The notes beneath the pieces were generated by a model. That model searched no databases. It saw nothing but the letters and a program-made list of their open reading frames with translations, and was not told where the DNA came from. From Henriciella sp. (GTDB lineage: Bacteria > Pseudomonadota > Alphaproteobacteria > Caulobacterales > Hyphomonadaceae), in the NCBI GenBank assembly GCA_030066975.1, contig JASJAO010000007.1, positions 1-64,000 of the forward strand: a DNA stretch of 64,000 bases. The letters are read 5' to 3'. The position numbers and the translations under genes were made by a program. Positions 28,548-36,631 of the stretch are shown piece after piece. Position 1 is the stretch's first letter. Each line of letters opens with the position of its first letter.

Positions 28548-28593
28548 GTTCGCAATTCTCCTCGAAACGCCTTTAATTCGATGGGGGTTGCGA

Positions 28594-28953
28594 TTATGAA
28601 AAGCAAAGGAGAACCAGTTCGCCGGACGGCGGCTCGCCAAGTGTTTTATCAATGCTTGAAGGAATCGCTTTGCCGACGGGGTGAGTATGCCACTCGCCGA
28701 CATATGTTTGGGTTTGGCTCGACGTAAGCCATGCATTCATTGCTGATGTTTGATGCGATGCATCTACCCGGATGAATCGCGAAAAGCTGCTTTCATCGCT
28801 TCGTCCTGGCATCGCAATCTCTGTGATGGCGATATGCGGCCCACGATACTCTCCAATGAGAATACCACCGCACTCTTTCAACCTTTAGTTCTCCGCTGCT
28901 TGGCTGGTGATAGCATCTAGGAGCTCTTCCTTTATCGAACAGTATGTTTTCAT
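28594..28953 (-). pseudogene. JAB/JAMM-family deubiquitinase-like peptidase, broken by an in-frame stop
   Basis: Read from ATG 28953, three bases after the E1 stop, the frame gives 22 residues (MKTYCSIKEELLDAITSQ and on), then TAA at 28887-28885, then continues in the same frame with RLKECGGILIGEY. The joined sequence has the normal JAB order: an N-terminal helix, the catalytic Glu in ECGG, and the zinc motif HTHPVGKAIPSSID (HxH-x7-S-x2-D). The C terminus, ending LVLLCFS, is shorter than usual. Known relatives remove ubiquitin-like tags in bacterial conjugation systems. A TTG at 28881 could restart translation, but the helix would be lost. Confidence 0.75.
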
Positions 28954-28956
28954 TCG

Positions 28957-30207
28957 CTACTTGAGCTTAGCGCAAAACGGACAGGCCTCGCTCCGCTTTG
29001 GAATTACGTTTTTGACCTCGCGAGTTGTTTCATCGTTGACTCGAACTGTTCTCAGGCGTGGTGAAAGGTTTTCGCTAGCTCAGTCTAACGCAGCCGCACT
29101 AGCTAAACCTGCGACCATCACTGATCCAGCGACGCCATATGGCACAAATGGGGCCTGCCCGCACGCGGCAGGCGTTATCTCGATGGAATTCGGATCTCGG
29201 CGTGGTTCGTATCGCGCCGGCTGACCTTGTCTAGGTTTGATGCACCGAAAGCACGCATGATCACTTGCATCAACCATCAATACTTGGCCTGCTTCGGCGT
29301 TTCCATACAGGTATGCAAACATCCCAACTATTTTCTCGTTCCGAAGTTGTACACCTTTCAGCCATTCGTTGACCTGTACTGATAATGCTTCTTCACCCGT
29401 GGCATCGATGACAAGGTCTAATTCTGCAAGCTCCTTTAGAGTATCAACTATGTTTGCGTTTAAACCTCTTATGTTAGCCCGGGGGAACAGCCGCACGAGC
29501 TCTCGTTCGCAAGCTGTAGCTTTGGACTGACCAATGCGATTAGGCCCTAACCAATGCCGTCCTACGTTTTCTGTTCCCAAGTTTTGATTATCGATCAATA
29601 CTAGCTCGCCGCCGGAAGAGCCTGCTCCGTTCTGCGCCAACAGTTTACACAGCTGGCTTCCGATGGTGCCGCATCCCAAGATCGCAATTTGTTTCCCCGT
29701 TAAATTCTTGGATCCATGTTCCAAATTTCTTTGAAACATGAGATCAGAAGATACCGGCATGCAAAGGATAGGAGCAATCTTGATCTTATTGCTGTTTGCC
29801 AAGATCATTTTGTTGAGACCAGCCTTTCGTTTGAGAAGCTGAGGCGGCACATCGGATGTATCTAACGTCATACCGACAGTAGCGTTTTGGGCCTGTAGAA
29901 ACACAGTATCGATCTCGCTTTCACCCCTCCTACCAAACGCGTTGATAACACGATCGCCTAATCGATCTTCTAAACTGTTGCCCCAGCTCACTAGATCTCC
30001 GAGGGACTCCGGTTGTATTTGACCGGGCAGAAAAGTCAGATCACAGTTGCAAACGACAACTCGTGAGGGGATCGCAGGGCTCTGTTTCGTCTCGATCAGC
30101 TGCCCTAAGATAGAATGATCAGCATTTGCTTCGGCAGCAAGCCGATGACGTCCACCATCATTTTTCGCATAAACGAGTTTAATGCTTCGATCCGACGTTC
30201 CTGGCAA
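28957..30207 (-). pseudogene. ThiF/E1-like ubiquitin-activating protein, broken by an in-frame stop and probably 5'-truncated
   Basis: The frame runs 375 codons from 30207 to TGA 29082-29080, then continues in the same frame for 40 more codons to TAG 28957. The E1 domain starts near residue 165: GCGTIGSQ (nucleotide loop), LIDNQNLGTENVGRH, IGQSKA and VIDATGEE. A first zinc pair CFRC is before the stop and its partner CPFC is after it, so the TGA looks like a nonsense mutation. TPAACG may hold the thiol Cys. The 5' end has no ATG (a TTG is used here), and the frame runs back into the antisense of the GH16 fragment, so an N-terminal part may be lost. It pairs with the JAB gene. Confidence 0.75.
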
Positions 30208-30218
30208 TTCGATGTAAG

Positions 30219-30533
30219 TTGATGAAGTTGCAAACCAATTATGCGGCTCGAGCGATTGAGAACCTAGGCTATTTCGGCGGCGACTGGCAATCCATGATGT
30301 TGGTTAGAGCCGCGCCGCTCGGGGAGTTCAATGAATACTCTGTCGAATGGGTCGAAGACGACCTGATCTATCGTCTGAACGGCGAGGAAGTTTATCGCAA
30401 TGTCGGGCTTGGCCCGAGCTTTCCTGAACCGCTTTTCGCGGCGCTAAACTTTGCCAAGATCAACGCGTCCCCGATGACCCAAACTTGGGAAATGGAAATC
30501 GACTGGGTCAAGCATGAGTACTGGCAAGATTAG
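30219..30533 (+). pseudogene. C-terminal fragment of a GH16 beta-glucanase-like gene
   Basis: About 85-100 codons with no proper start. The peptide carries FNEYSVEWVEDDLIYRLNGE and ends EMEIDWVKHEYWQD, the C-terminal strands of a GH16 concanavalin-like domain. The catalytic ExDxE motif is missing, so it cannot be active. It differs from the intact GH16 at 34367 in its loops. It sits at the outer edge of the glucan locus, next to the E1 gene, so the rest was probably lost when that segment was joined here. The exact junction lies between about 30205 and 30280. Confidence 0.65.
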
Positions 30534-30583
30534 TACCGGGCAAACCAGCGAAACGTATTCCGCTGGCGACCGGTTCCTTTTCG

Positions 30584-31975
30584 TCAGGCCCGGCTGGCCG
30601 CCAACTCCCGTCCCATCTGTTCGACCGTCTCCTCCCGGATGGGATAGAGGAGGAGCACCAGTCCATTGCATAGGGCCAATGCCCCGGGCACCAGGCTGAA
30701 GATGATACGCAAACCTTCAAGTGCTTCAGGGGATTGCTCTTGATTGGCGACAAAACCGATCAAACCGAGCAGGGCGCCAGCACCCGCCCCACCAATGGTT
30801 AGACCCATTTTCTGCGCAAACATGGCGGCAGAAAAAACAAGCCCCGTGCTGCGTCGGCCTGAACGCCATTCACCATAATCGGCGACGTCCGCATACATTG
30901 ACCAAACCAATGCCGGGGTCGGTCCCGCCAGCAAGCTGCCGAGAACGTTGACGCCGACCATTACCCAATAGGCTTCCGGTGGAATAAAGAAGAACGCCAT
31001 CATGGTCAGCGCGTTTAGGACTGTCAGTCCAATCAGCGCGTTGCGTTTGCCAAATGTCCTAGCAAGGGTCTTGGTAAACACTAAACCTGCGATGAAGGCG
31101 AGTGAGCCTAATGTCAGGAAGAGCGAGGTCTGATCCAGGAACAAGAAATACGGTGAACCGTCATCGCCGACATAGTATTTAAAGAAGTGAAACGTCACCG
31201 CATTGCGCACGGCTACATTTGAAAGGGTGAGCACGCCTGCCGCCGCCATCACCAACCAGGCCCGGTTCTGCAGCAGCACTTCCACATCCTTTCGAATGTT
31301 CGGATCGGTAACCTTGGGCGGTGCCACGCGCTCTCGCGTGGTTAAGAATGTAACCAGAAATAGCACTGTCGCCAGCGTCGCAAGCAGCAGGAATGTGAGC
31401 CGAAACCCTAGCGCCTCATCAAACCCTTCTGTCCCTTGCCCACCGCCAAACAGCGAAACCATAGGCCGTGCAGCCATGCTGATGATGAGGGCGGCGGTGA
31501 ATGCGCCCACGAACCGATAGCTCGACAGAATTGTCCGCTGCTCAGAGTTTGAGGTCATCACGCCCATCAAGGCCGAGTAGGGCACATTGATCGCTGTATA
31601 GACCATCATCAGGATGAGATAGGTCACCGTCGCATAGGCGATTTTTAAAGTATCGCCCATGCTTGGTGCGGCGAATGTGAGGAACGTAATCAGCCCGAAG
31701 GGAACCGCCATCCACAACAGATAGGGGCGGTATTTGCCGTGCCTGGTTTGAGTGCGATCGGCAATGATGCCCATGACCGGATCGTTCACGGTATCCCAAA
31801 TTCGGACCCCGACAAAGATCAGCGCGACTGTTGCGGGGGCCAGGCCCATGACGTCTGTGTAGAAGTAAAGCAATAGAATGTTGACGCCCTGAAATACGAT
31901 ATTGGACGCTGTATCGCCCATGCCGTAGCCCAGTTTCTCGCTGAAACCCGGTTTGTCGTCCGATCCGTTTGTCAT
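30584..31975 (-). CDS. GPH-family (MFS) sugar:cation symporter
   Basis: A 463-aa transporter with about twelve membrane segments. It shows the GPH pattern: KLGYGMGDTASNIVFQ at the N terminus, then VRIWDTVNDPVMGIIADRT and the RHGKYRPYLLWMAVPFG loop. Members carry glycosides such as melibiose, glucuronides or glucan oligomers. GGAGG stands seven bases before ATG 31975. It lies next to the GH3 and GH16 genes on the same strand and probably imports the oligosaccharides they release. Confidence 0.87.
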   Translation of the reverse strand: MTNGSDDKPGFSEKLGYGMGDTASNIVFQGVNILLLYFYTDVMGLAPATVALIFVGVRIWDTVNDPVMGIIADRTQTRHGKYRPYLLWMAVPFGLITFLTFAAPSMGDTLKIAYATVTYLILMMVYTAINVPYSALMGVMTSNSEQRTILSSYRFVGAFTAALIISMAARPMVSLFGGGQGTEGFDEALGFRLTFLLLATLATVLFLVTFLTTRERVAPPKVTDPNIRKDVEVLLQNRAWLVMAAAGVLTLSNVAVRNAVTFHFFKYYVGDDGSPYFLFLDQTSLFLTLGSLAFIAGLVFTKTLARTFGKRNALIGLTVLNALTMMAFFFIPPEAYWVMVGVNVLGSLLAGPTPALVWSMYADVADYGEWRSGRRSTGLVFSAAMFAQKMGLTIGGAGAGALLGLIGFVANQEQSPEALEGLRIIFSLVPGALALCNGLVLLLYPIREETVEQMGRELAASRA

Positions 31976-32068
31976 GTTTTCCTCCCAACTTTTTAAACTC
32001 TCAGCCCGTTCTTTTATCTTCATCTAGGGACGCAGAGAGCACTCAAGTAATCCCATTTAATCAGTAGT

Positions 32069-34321
32069 TTACTTCATTATCTCGGATCGTTGTCCGAGCG
32101 ATCTCAATTGGTCTGACGAGAGCCTTATCGTCTGGGTCAAACTCGTCTGCGAAGACCCCCCTACGAAGATGTCAAACTCACCGGGCTCCAGGCGAAAAGC
32201 CCCATCTGGGCCGTAGAACCCAAAGTCCCGCGCGGATAGTTTTAGCTCGATGACGAGACTGGACTTTGCCTTCAGCATTTCTTTCTCAAAGGCCTTCAGC
32301 TCCCTGACCGGCCGAGCAATGCTGGCCACGCGATCACGAATGTAAAGCTGAATGACCTCTTCACCATCAATCTCACTCTCATTGGTGACTGTGACATTGA
32401 CCGCGATGTGGTCTGACTGGATGGAAACGGTCAAACCTGAATAGGAAAATGTCGAATAACTGAGACCATGACCGAACGGGTAGAGCGGGCTGTTATCGAC
32501 ATCCGAGTAATGCGCCCACACCACTTGCTCTCTTCGATTCGGGCGACCGGTATTGAGATGGTTATAGTAGAGCGGAAGCTGACCAACCGCGCGGGGAAAA
32601 CTCATCGGAAGCTTGCCGCTCGGGTTCTCTTGTCCAGTCAGAACCTCGGTGATGGCCTGCCCACTTCGGTGCCCGAGATGCCAGGCCTGCACGATTGCTG
32701 GCACGTGCTGGTCAGCCCAACTCAGCACCAAGGGACGCCCGCTCACAACCACAAGAACCAAGTTCTGATTCACAGCATAGATGGCTTCCAGCAGCTCCTG
32801 CTGCAAGCCCGGCAGGCCCAGCTCTGTCCGGCTGCGTCCTTCGCCTGTCTGGCGGGCGGTTTCGCCGAGCACAAGCACAACTTTGTCAACGTCTCGGGCT
32901 ACCGCAACGGCATCTTCAATGCCGTCTCGATTGCCGGTGTTCACCATCACGGGATACTCGAAACCGGCTTCGCCGACTTGAACGGACACGCCCTCTGAAT
33001 ACGAGAACTCGAGACCGGCTCGTTCGAAGCCCTCCAGCACGGACATCGCCGAATGAGCGTCGGCCTGAGCGCGCCAGTTTCCTAAGGGTGCATCCTTGTC
33101 GGCCGCGAGGGCACCGACCAGCGCGACTTTCTCTTGCTTGCGCAAAGGCAACGTATCACCGTCGTTCTTCAGCAGAACAATTGATTTGCGGGCCATGCTC
33201 AAGGACGCTTCGAGATGCGCTTCTGAGAGCAATAGTTCCCGCTCGCGGTCTCGGTCGAGATAGCGATATGGATCGTCGAACAGGCCGAGTTCGAGTTTCA
33301 GGCGGAGCGTGCGGCGTACGGCATCATCAACGAGGGCCATGTCCACCTCGCCAGACACAACCAAGTCCTCAAGATGATCGAGATAGACGTAGGATTCCAT
33401 ATCGACGTCACACCCAGCCTGAATGGCAAGGCGCGCGGCATCACGACTGTCTTCCGCGAAGCCGTGATCAATCATTTCGATGGCGGAGGCCCAATCTGAC
33501 ACGACCACACCATCAAAGCCCCAATCCTCCTTTAAGAGGTCGCGCTGCAAGACTTTGTCTCCCGTAGCTGGAATGCCATTCAAGGTGTTGAACGCGTTCA
33601 TAACGGATCTCGGATTGGTCGCTTGAAGCACGTCTCTGAACGGCTGAAGAACCGTGTTGAAGAGGGTGACCGTGCCAATTTCTGCGGCGTTGTATTCTTT
33701 GCCAGCTTCGACGAATCCGTACCCGGCGAAGTGCTTGATTGTTGAAGCAACTGTATCTCTGGCTTTCAGATCATCGCCTTGGAAGCCATTCACTCGCGCT
33801 TCGGCTATTACCGCATTGAGAAACGGGTCCTCGCCGGCCCCTTCCATAACTCGTCCCCACCTGGCATCGCGTGTGACGTCGACCATCGGTGCATAAGTCC
33901 AATTCAGACCTTGCGCAGACGCTTCAATGGCGGCGATGCGTGCACTTTGCTGGATCAGATCCAGATCCCAGCTCGCCGCCTCTGCCAAAGGGATAGGAAA
34001 CATGGTCTTCTGGCCATGGATCACGTCATAGGCAAACAGCATCGGAATACCGAGGCGAGAGTTTTCGACCGCCCAAGTCTGAAAGGTCCGCACCTCATCA
34101 CAGCCGACAACGTTCAGCATTGAACCAATGATTCCGCTTTGCAGAAGACGGTGCTTTTGAGCTTCACGCTCACCCTCGGGCGCTGGGCCGGTCACATCAT
34201 AGAACCCGGAAAACTGGATCAGCTGTCCGACTTTTTCCTTGAGCGTCATCTGCTCGAGTAAATCAGAAATACGCGCTTCGTTTGCGGCACTTGTGTCTGG
34301 GTTGTTGGTCTTCGTTAGCAT
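32069..34321 (-). CDS. Glycoside hydrolase family 3 beta-glucosidase
   Basis: A 750-aa GH3 enzyme with the N-terminal TIM barrel, the nucleophile region GFDGVVVSDWASAIEM, the substrate-site segment IKHFAGYG, the central alpha/beta sandwich and a C-terminal fibronectin III-like domain (VNVTVTNESEIDGEEVIQLY region). It should release glucose from beta-glucan oligomers. There is no clear signal peptide, so it may act on imported oligomers in the cytoplasm. The frame can also start at GTG 34357. It lies 10-50 bp after the GH16 gene, in the same operon. Confidence 0.92.
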   Translation of the reverse strand: MLTKTNNPDTSAANEARISDLLEQMTLKEKVGQLIQFSGFYDVTGPAPEGEREAQKHRLLQSGIIGSMLNVVGCDEVRTFQTWAVENSRLGIPMLFAYDVIHGQKTMFPIPLAEAASWDLDLIQQSARIAAIEASAQGLNWTYAPMVDVTRDARWGRVMEGAGEDPFLNAVIAEARVNGFQGDDLKARDTVASTIKHFAGYGFVEAGKEYNAAEIGTVTLFNTVLQPFRDVLQATNPRSVMNAFNTLNGIPATGDKVLQRDLLKEDWGFDGVVVSDWASAIEMIDHGFAEDSRDAARLAIQAGCDVDMESYVYLDHLEDLVVSGEVDMALVDDAVRRTLRLKLELGLFDDPYRYLDRDRERELLLSEAHLEASLSMARKSIVLLKNDGDTLPLRKQEKVALVGALAADKDAPLGNWRAQADAHSAMSVLEGFERAGLEFSYSEGVSVQVGEAGFEYPVMVNTGNRDGIEDAVAVARDVDKVVLVLGETARQTGEGRSRTELGLPGLQQELLEAIYAVNQNLVLVVVSGRPLVLSWADQHVPAIVQAWHLGHRSGQAITEVLTGQENPSGKLPMSFPRAVGQLPLYYNHLNTGRPNRREQVVWAHYSDVDNSPLYPFGHGLSYSTFSYSGLTVSIQSDHIAVNVTVTNESEIDGEEVIQLYIRDRVASIARPVRELKAFEKEMLKAKSSLVIELKLSARDFGFYGPDGAFRLEPGEFDIFVGGSSQTSLTQTIRLSSDQLRSLGQRSEIMK

Positions 34322-34366
34322 GGTAATCTTATCTTGAATCAATCGATCTGGCGGCACGTGTCCGAT

Positions 34367-35320
34367 CTAATCTGAACTCGCATTCGAACCGTCCCACTCG
34401 TAATATCGAAACCAGTCATACTGGGCGATCAGCGGATATTCATTGCTCGCTTTGTTGCCACCAAAATGGTCTTGGATCTCATCATTCGGGATCCATGTAT
34501 TCATCATGATTGTGGTCGGGTTGTTCGGGATCGGGGTCGGTCGTTCCTGCGGCGGCACGCATTCGGAATCACAGTCGATATCAGATGCTCGCAAAGTCTT
34601 CACCAGTTCACCATCGACATACCAGCGGATTGAGTCTGGTAACCACTCGATTGCAAACACACGCCATTCATCCACCGGCGCGGTTTCGATTTTATCTTCC
34701 CAGGCGCCATAGCGGCGCGTTTCTAGCCAACTCTCAGCGTCCATGCCATAGATCAAATTGGCTTGAAACTTGTCTGGTCGACCCCCTTCGAGTTCGACGT
34801 CGATCTCTTCCCATTCAATTTCATGGGGGATATCGGAGGTCGGATCACTTTCGAATCGAAATGTGAATAGAGAGGAGATGTATCCCGAGGCCTTGTCGCG
34901 ATCGGGCGCTCTCATTCGGGCTTCTAAGCGCCCATAGTGGAACTTTCGTTCATCAATCGTCCGCAACTCGCCGCAGGAGTAGTCGTAGGCGCGCTTTTCT
35001 TTCTGATGATCATGAGAATAACTCGCCGGTACAGCTTCCTGCCTGACAATCAGTTTAAGCTTTCCGTCCTCGACGAGAACGCCTTGGTCCTGAAACCGGC
35101 ATGCCGACTCTGTACCAACCGCCCCGTCTCCCCTGCGCCAAACGGTGGAATCGAACTGGTCGAAACGTTCGTCAATAACCAGCGTGAACCCCTCATAGAG
35201 ACCGGTGAAACCCGGATAAGTCTCAAACGTAGTCCCGCCTGTCGCCGGTTCTGACAAACCCGATGAGCAGGCGCCGAAAAGTAAAATTGAAGCGAGAGAA
35301 GCTGTAGAGAAGTGTTTCAT
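34367..35320 (-). CDS. GH16 endo-beta-glucanase lipoprotein (laminarinase-like)
   Basis: A 317-aa GH16 enzyme with a lipoprotein signal peptide (MKHFSTASLASILLFGAC, Cys18). The catalytic motif is EWEEIDVELEGG, which contains ExDxE with nucleophile and acid/base Glu. The C-terminal strands FAIEWLPDSIRWYVDGE and YDWFRYYEW are typical. It should cut beta-1,3 or mixed-linkage glucan at the cell surface or in the periplasm; laminarin is the most likely substrate for a marine bacterium, but porphyran or agar relatives cannot be excluded. It is followed by GH3 and the transporter. Confidence 0.9.
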   Translation of the reverse strand: MKHFSTASLASILLFGACSSGLSEPATGGTTFETYPGFTGLYEGFTLVIDERFDQFDSTVWRRGDGAVGTESACRFQDQGVLVEDGKLKLIVRQEAVPASYSHDHQKEKRAYDYSCGELRTIDERKFHYGRLEARMRAPDRDKASGYISSLFTFRFESDPTSDIPHEIEWEEIDVELEGGRPDKFQANLIYGMDAESWLETRRYGAWEDKIETAPVDEWRVFAIEWLPDSIRWYVDGELVKTLRASDIDCDSECVPPQERPTPIPNNPTTIMMNTWIPNDEIQDHFGGNKASNEYPLIAQYDWFRYYEWDGSNASSD

Positions 35321-35343
35321 GAAAACGTCCTTGTTCAGCGCTC

Positions 35344-35355
35344 TAAACGTTCTTC
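35344..35355. promoter_or_regulatory. Possible weak LacI operator before the GH16 gene
   Basis: The string TAAACGTTCTTC lies 24 bp upstream of the GH16 start and matches nine of twelve positions of the TGAACGTTCTCA half of the strong operator pair at 40061-40105. The shared core is AACGTT. Assignment is by similarity only. Confidence 0.35.
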
Positions 35356-35399
35356 TGCAGGCTTATGACGGGCCTGAGCTGGGGTCGCCCGATCATCAT

Positions 35400-36467
35400 C
35401 TAAACGCTCCCGGACGCACATCGGGGCGGCGCAACAGACTCGCGCTCAATCAAGGTGGCTGGCTGGACAATTACGTTTTTTGGAGGCGATGCGCCGCGCA
35501 GGGCATTGATGATCAGCTCAACAGCCAACGCCGTGGCTTCTGCGACAGGTTGATCGATCGCCGTTAGCGGCGGCTGACAAAAGCTAACGCCTGGTGAGTT
35601 TTCAAGGCTGATGATCGACACATCTTCCGGAACCTCCAATCCGAGCTCACTCGCAACTTTCAGAGCCCCAAACGCCATTTGATCATTGCTCGAAATGATG
35701 GCGGAACAGCGGTTTACGCCGGTCAGCAATCCCCGCGCCGCGTCCATCCCCGAGGTCACACTAAAATCGCCTTCAGCCCGCCGACCAGATGTCTCCAGGC
35801 CGAGATCCTGCATCGTGCTGAACCAGCTTTTCTCGCGCCATCCGCTGACATTGTAGTCTGGAGGTCCGGAGATGAACCCAATCTTGCGATGACCAAACTT
35901 GTGAAGATACTCCGTCGCGATCCGTGTCGATCTTTCTTCGTCCATGGACACGGGAATTCCTTCGCCCTGACGACGTGACCCCACGCGGACAAAGGGGATA
36001 TTCGCCTTAGCAAGCATGCCAACAATCTTCGGATTCGCGGAGTGGGGTTGCGTCAAAATCACCCCGTCGGGCTGTAGTGAGGCAAGCGCAGCGCCAAGCT
36101 CGCGTTCGATGTGCTCATCTCTCGTATCAACGAGTTCAATCAGCATGCGGTAGCCGTGTTCGGCACATCTCAGCATGCCTCCTAAAAGCATCTGGTCGAC
36201 CCAGTCATTTCCCTGGCGTGCCCGCCAATGTTCGATTGTTCGGTCGCGATCATTGAGCGCCAGAATAAGGTACGAACGCGATCCACTCATCCGCTGGGCT
36301 GCGATGGATGGCACATAGCCAAGCTTATCGATGGAGGCCTGAACGCGCGCTTTCATGGAAGCGCTGACATTGGGCTCCTTATTGATGACACGGCTGACGG
36401 TTTGAAGGGACACTTCAGCGTCTGCAGCGACATGCTTGATCGTAACTGACTGACGACGTCTCGCCAT
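35400..36467 (-). CDS. LacI-family transcriptional regulator
   Basis: A 355-aa regulator. The N-terminal helix-turn-helix and hinge read VTIKHVAADAEVSLQTVSRVINKEPNVSA in parts, with LGYVPSIAAQRM as the hinge helix, followed by a periplasmic-binding-protein-like ligand domain. ATG 36467 is chosen over 36515 because it gives the standard LacI N terminus. It lies between the glucan hydrolase genes and the TonB receptor, so it probably controls both in response to a sugar. The palindromic AACGTT sites at 40061-40105 are its likely targets. Confidence 0.9.
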   Translation of the reverse strand: MARRRQSVTIKHVAADAEVSLQTVSRVINKEPNVSASMKARVQASIDKLGYVPSIAAQRMSGSRSYLILALNDRDRTIEHWRARQGNDWVDQMLLGGMLRCAEHGYRMLIELVDTRDEHIERELGAALASLQPDGVILTQPHSANPKIVGMLAKANIPFVRVGSRRQGEGIPVSMDEERSTRIATEYLHKFGHRKIGFISGPPDYNVSGWREKSWFSTMQDLGLETSGRRAEGDFSVTSGMDAARGLLTGVNRCSAIISSNDQMAFGALKVASELGLEVPEDVSIISLENSPGVSFCQPPLTAIDQPVAEATALAVELIINALRGASPPKNVIVQPATLIERESVAPPRCASGSV

Positions 36468-36631
36468 TAATCTCTCACCTATGTCGTCCCCAGCGCAATC
36501 GGGGATATGCCACAATCTTTAGAACCTCAAGGCAGACCACCAAGCCGTTTTTTCGACCGGTTTTGCTTTGAAAATCTATTGAGGGAGGAAAGGGCTCCGA
36601 TGGGTTAGAGCCCTTCCCAATTCTGCTCTGA

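Noticed and set aside
29080-29082. TGA in E1 as a selenocysteine codon
   Set aside because: The neighbouring gene has a TAA in the same kind of position, no suitable hairpin is evident after the TGA, and E1 proteins do not use selenocysteine. Nonsense mutation is simpler.
28594-30207. Complete CBASS or other intact defence system
   Set aside because: No CD-NTase, effector or separate E2 gene is present, and both genes contain in-frame stops.
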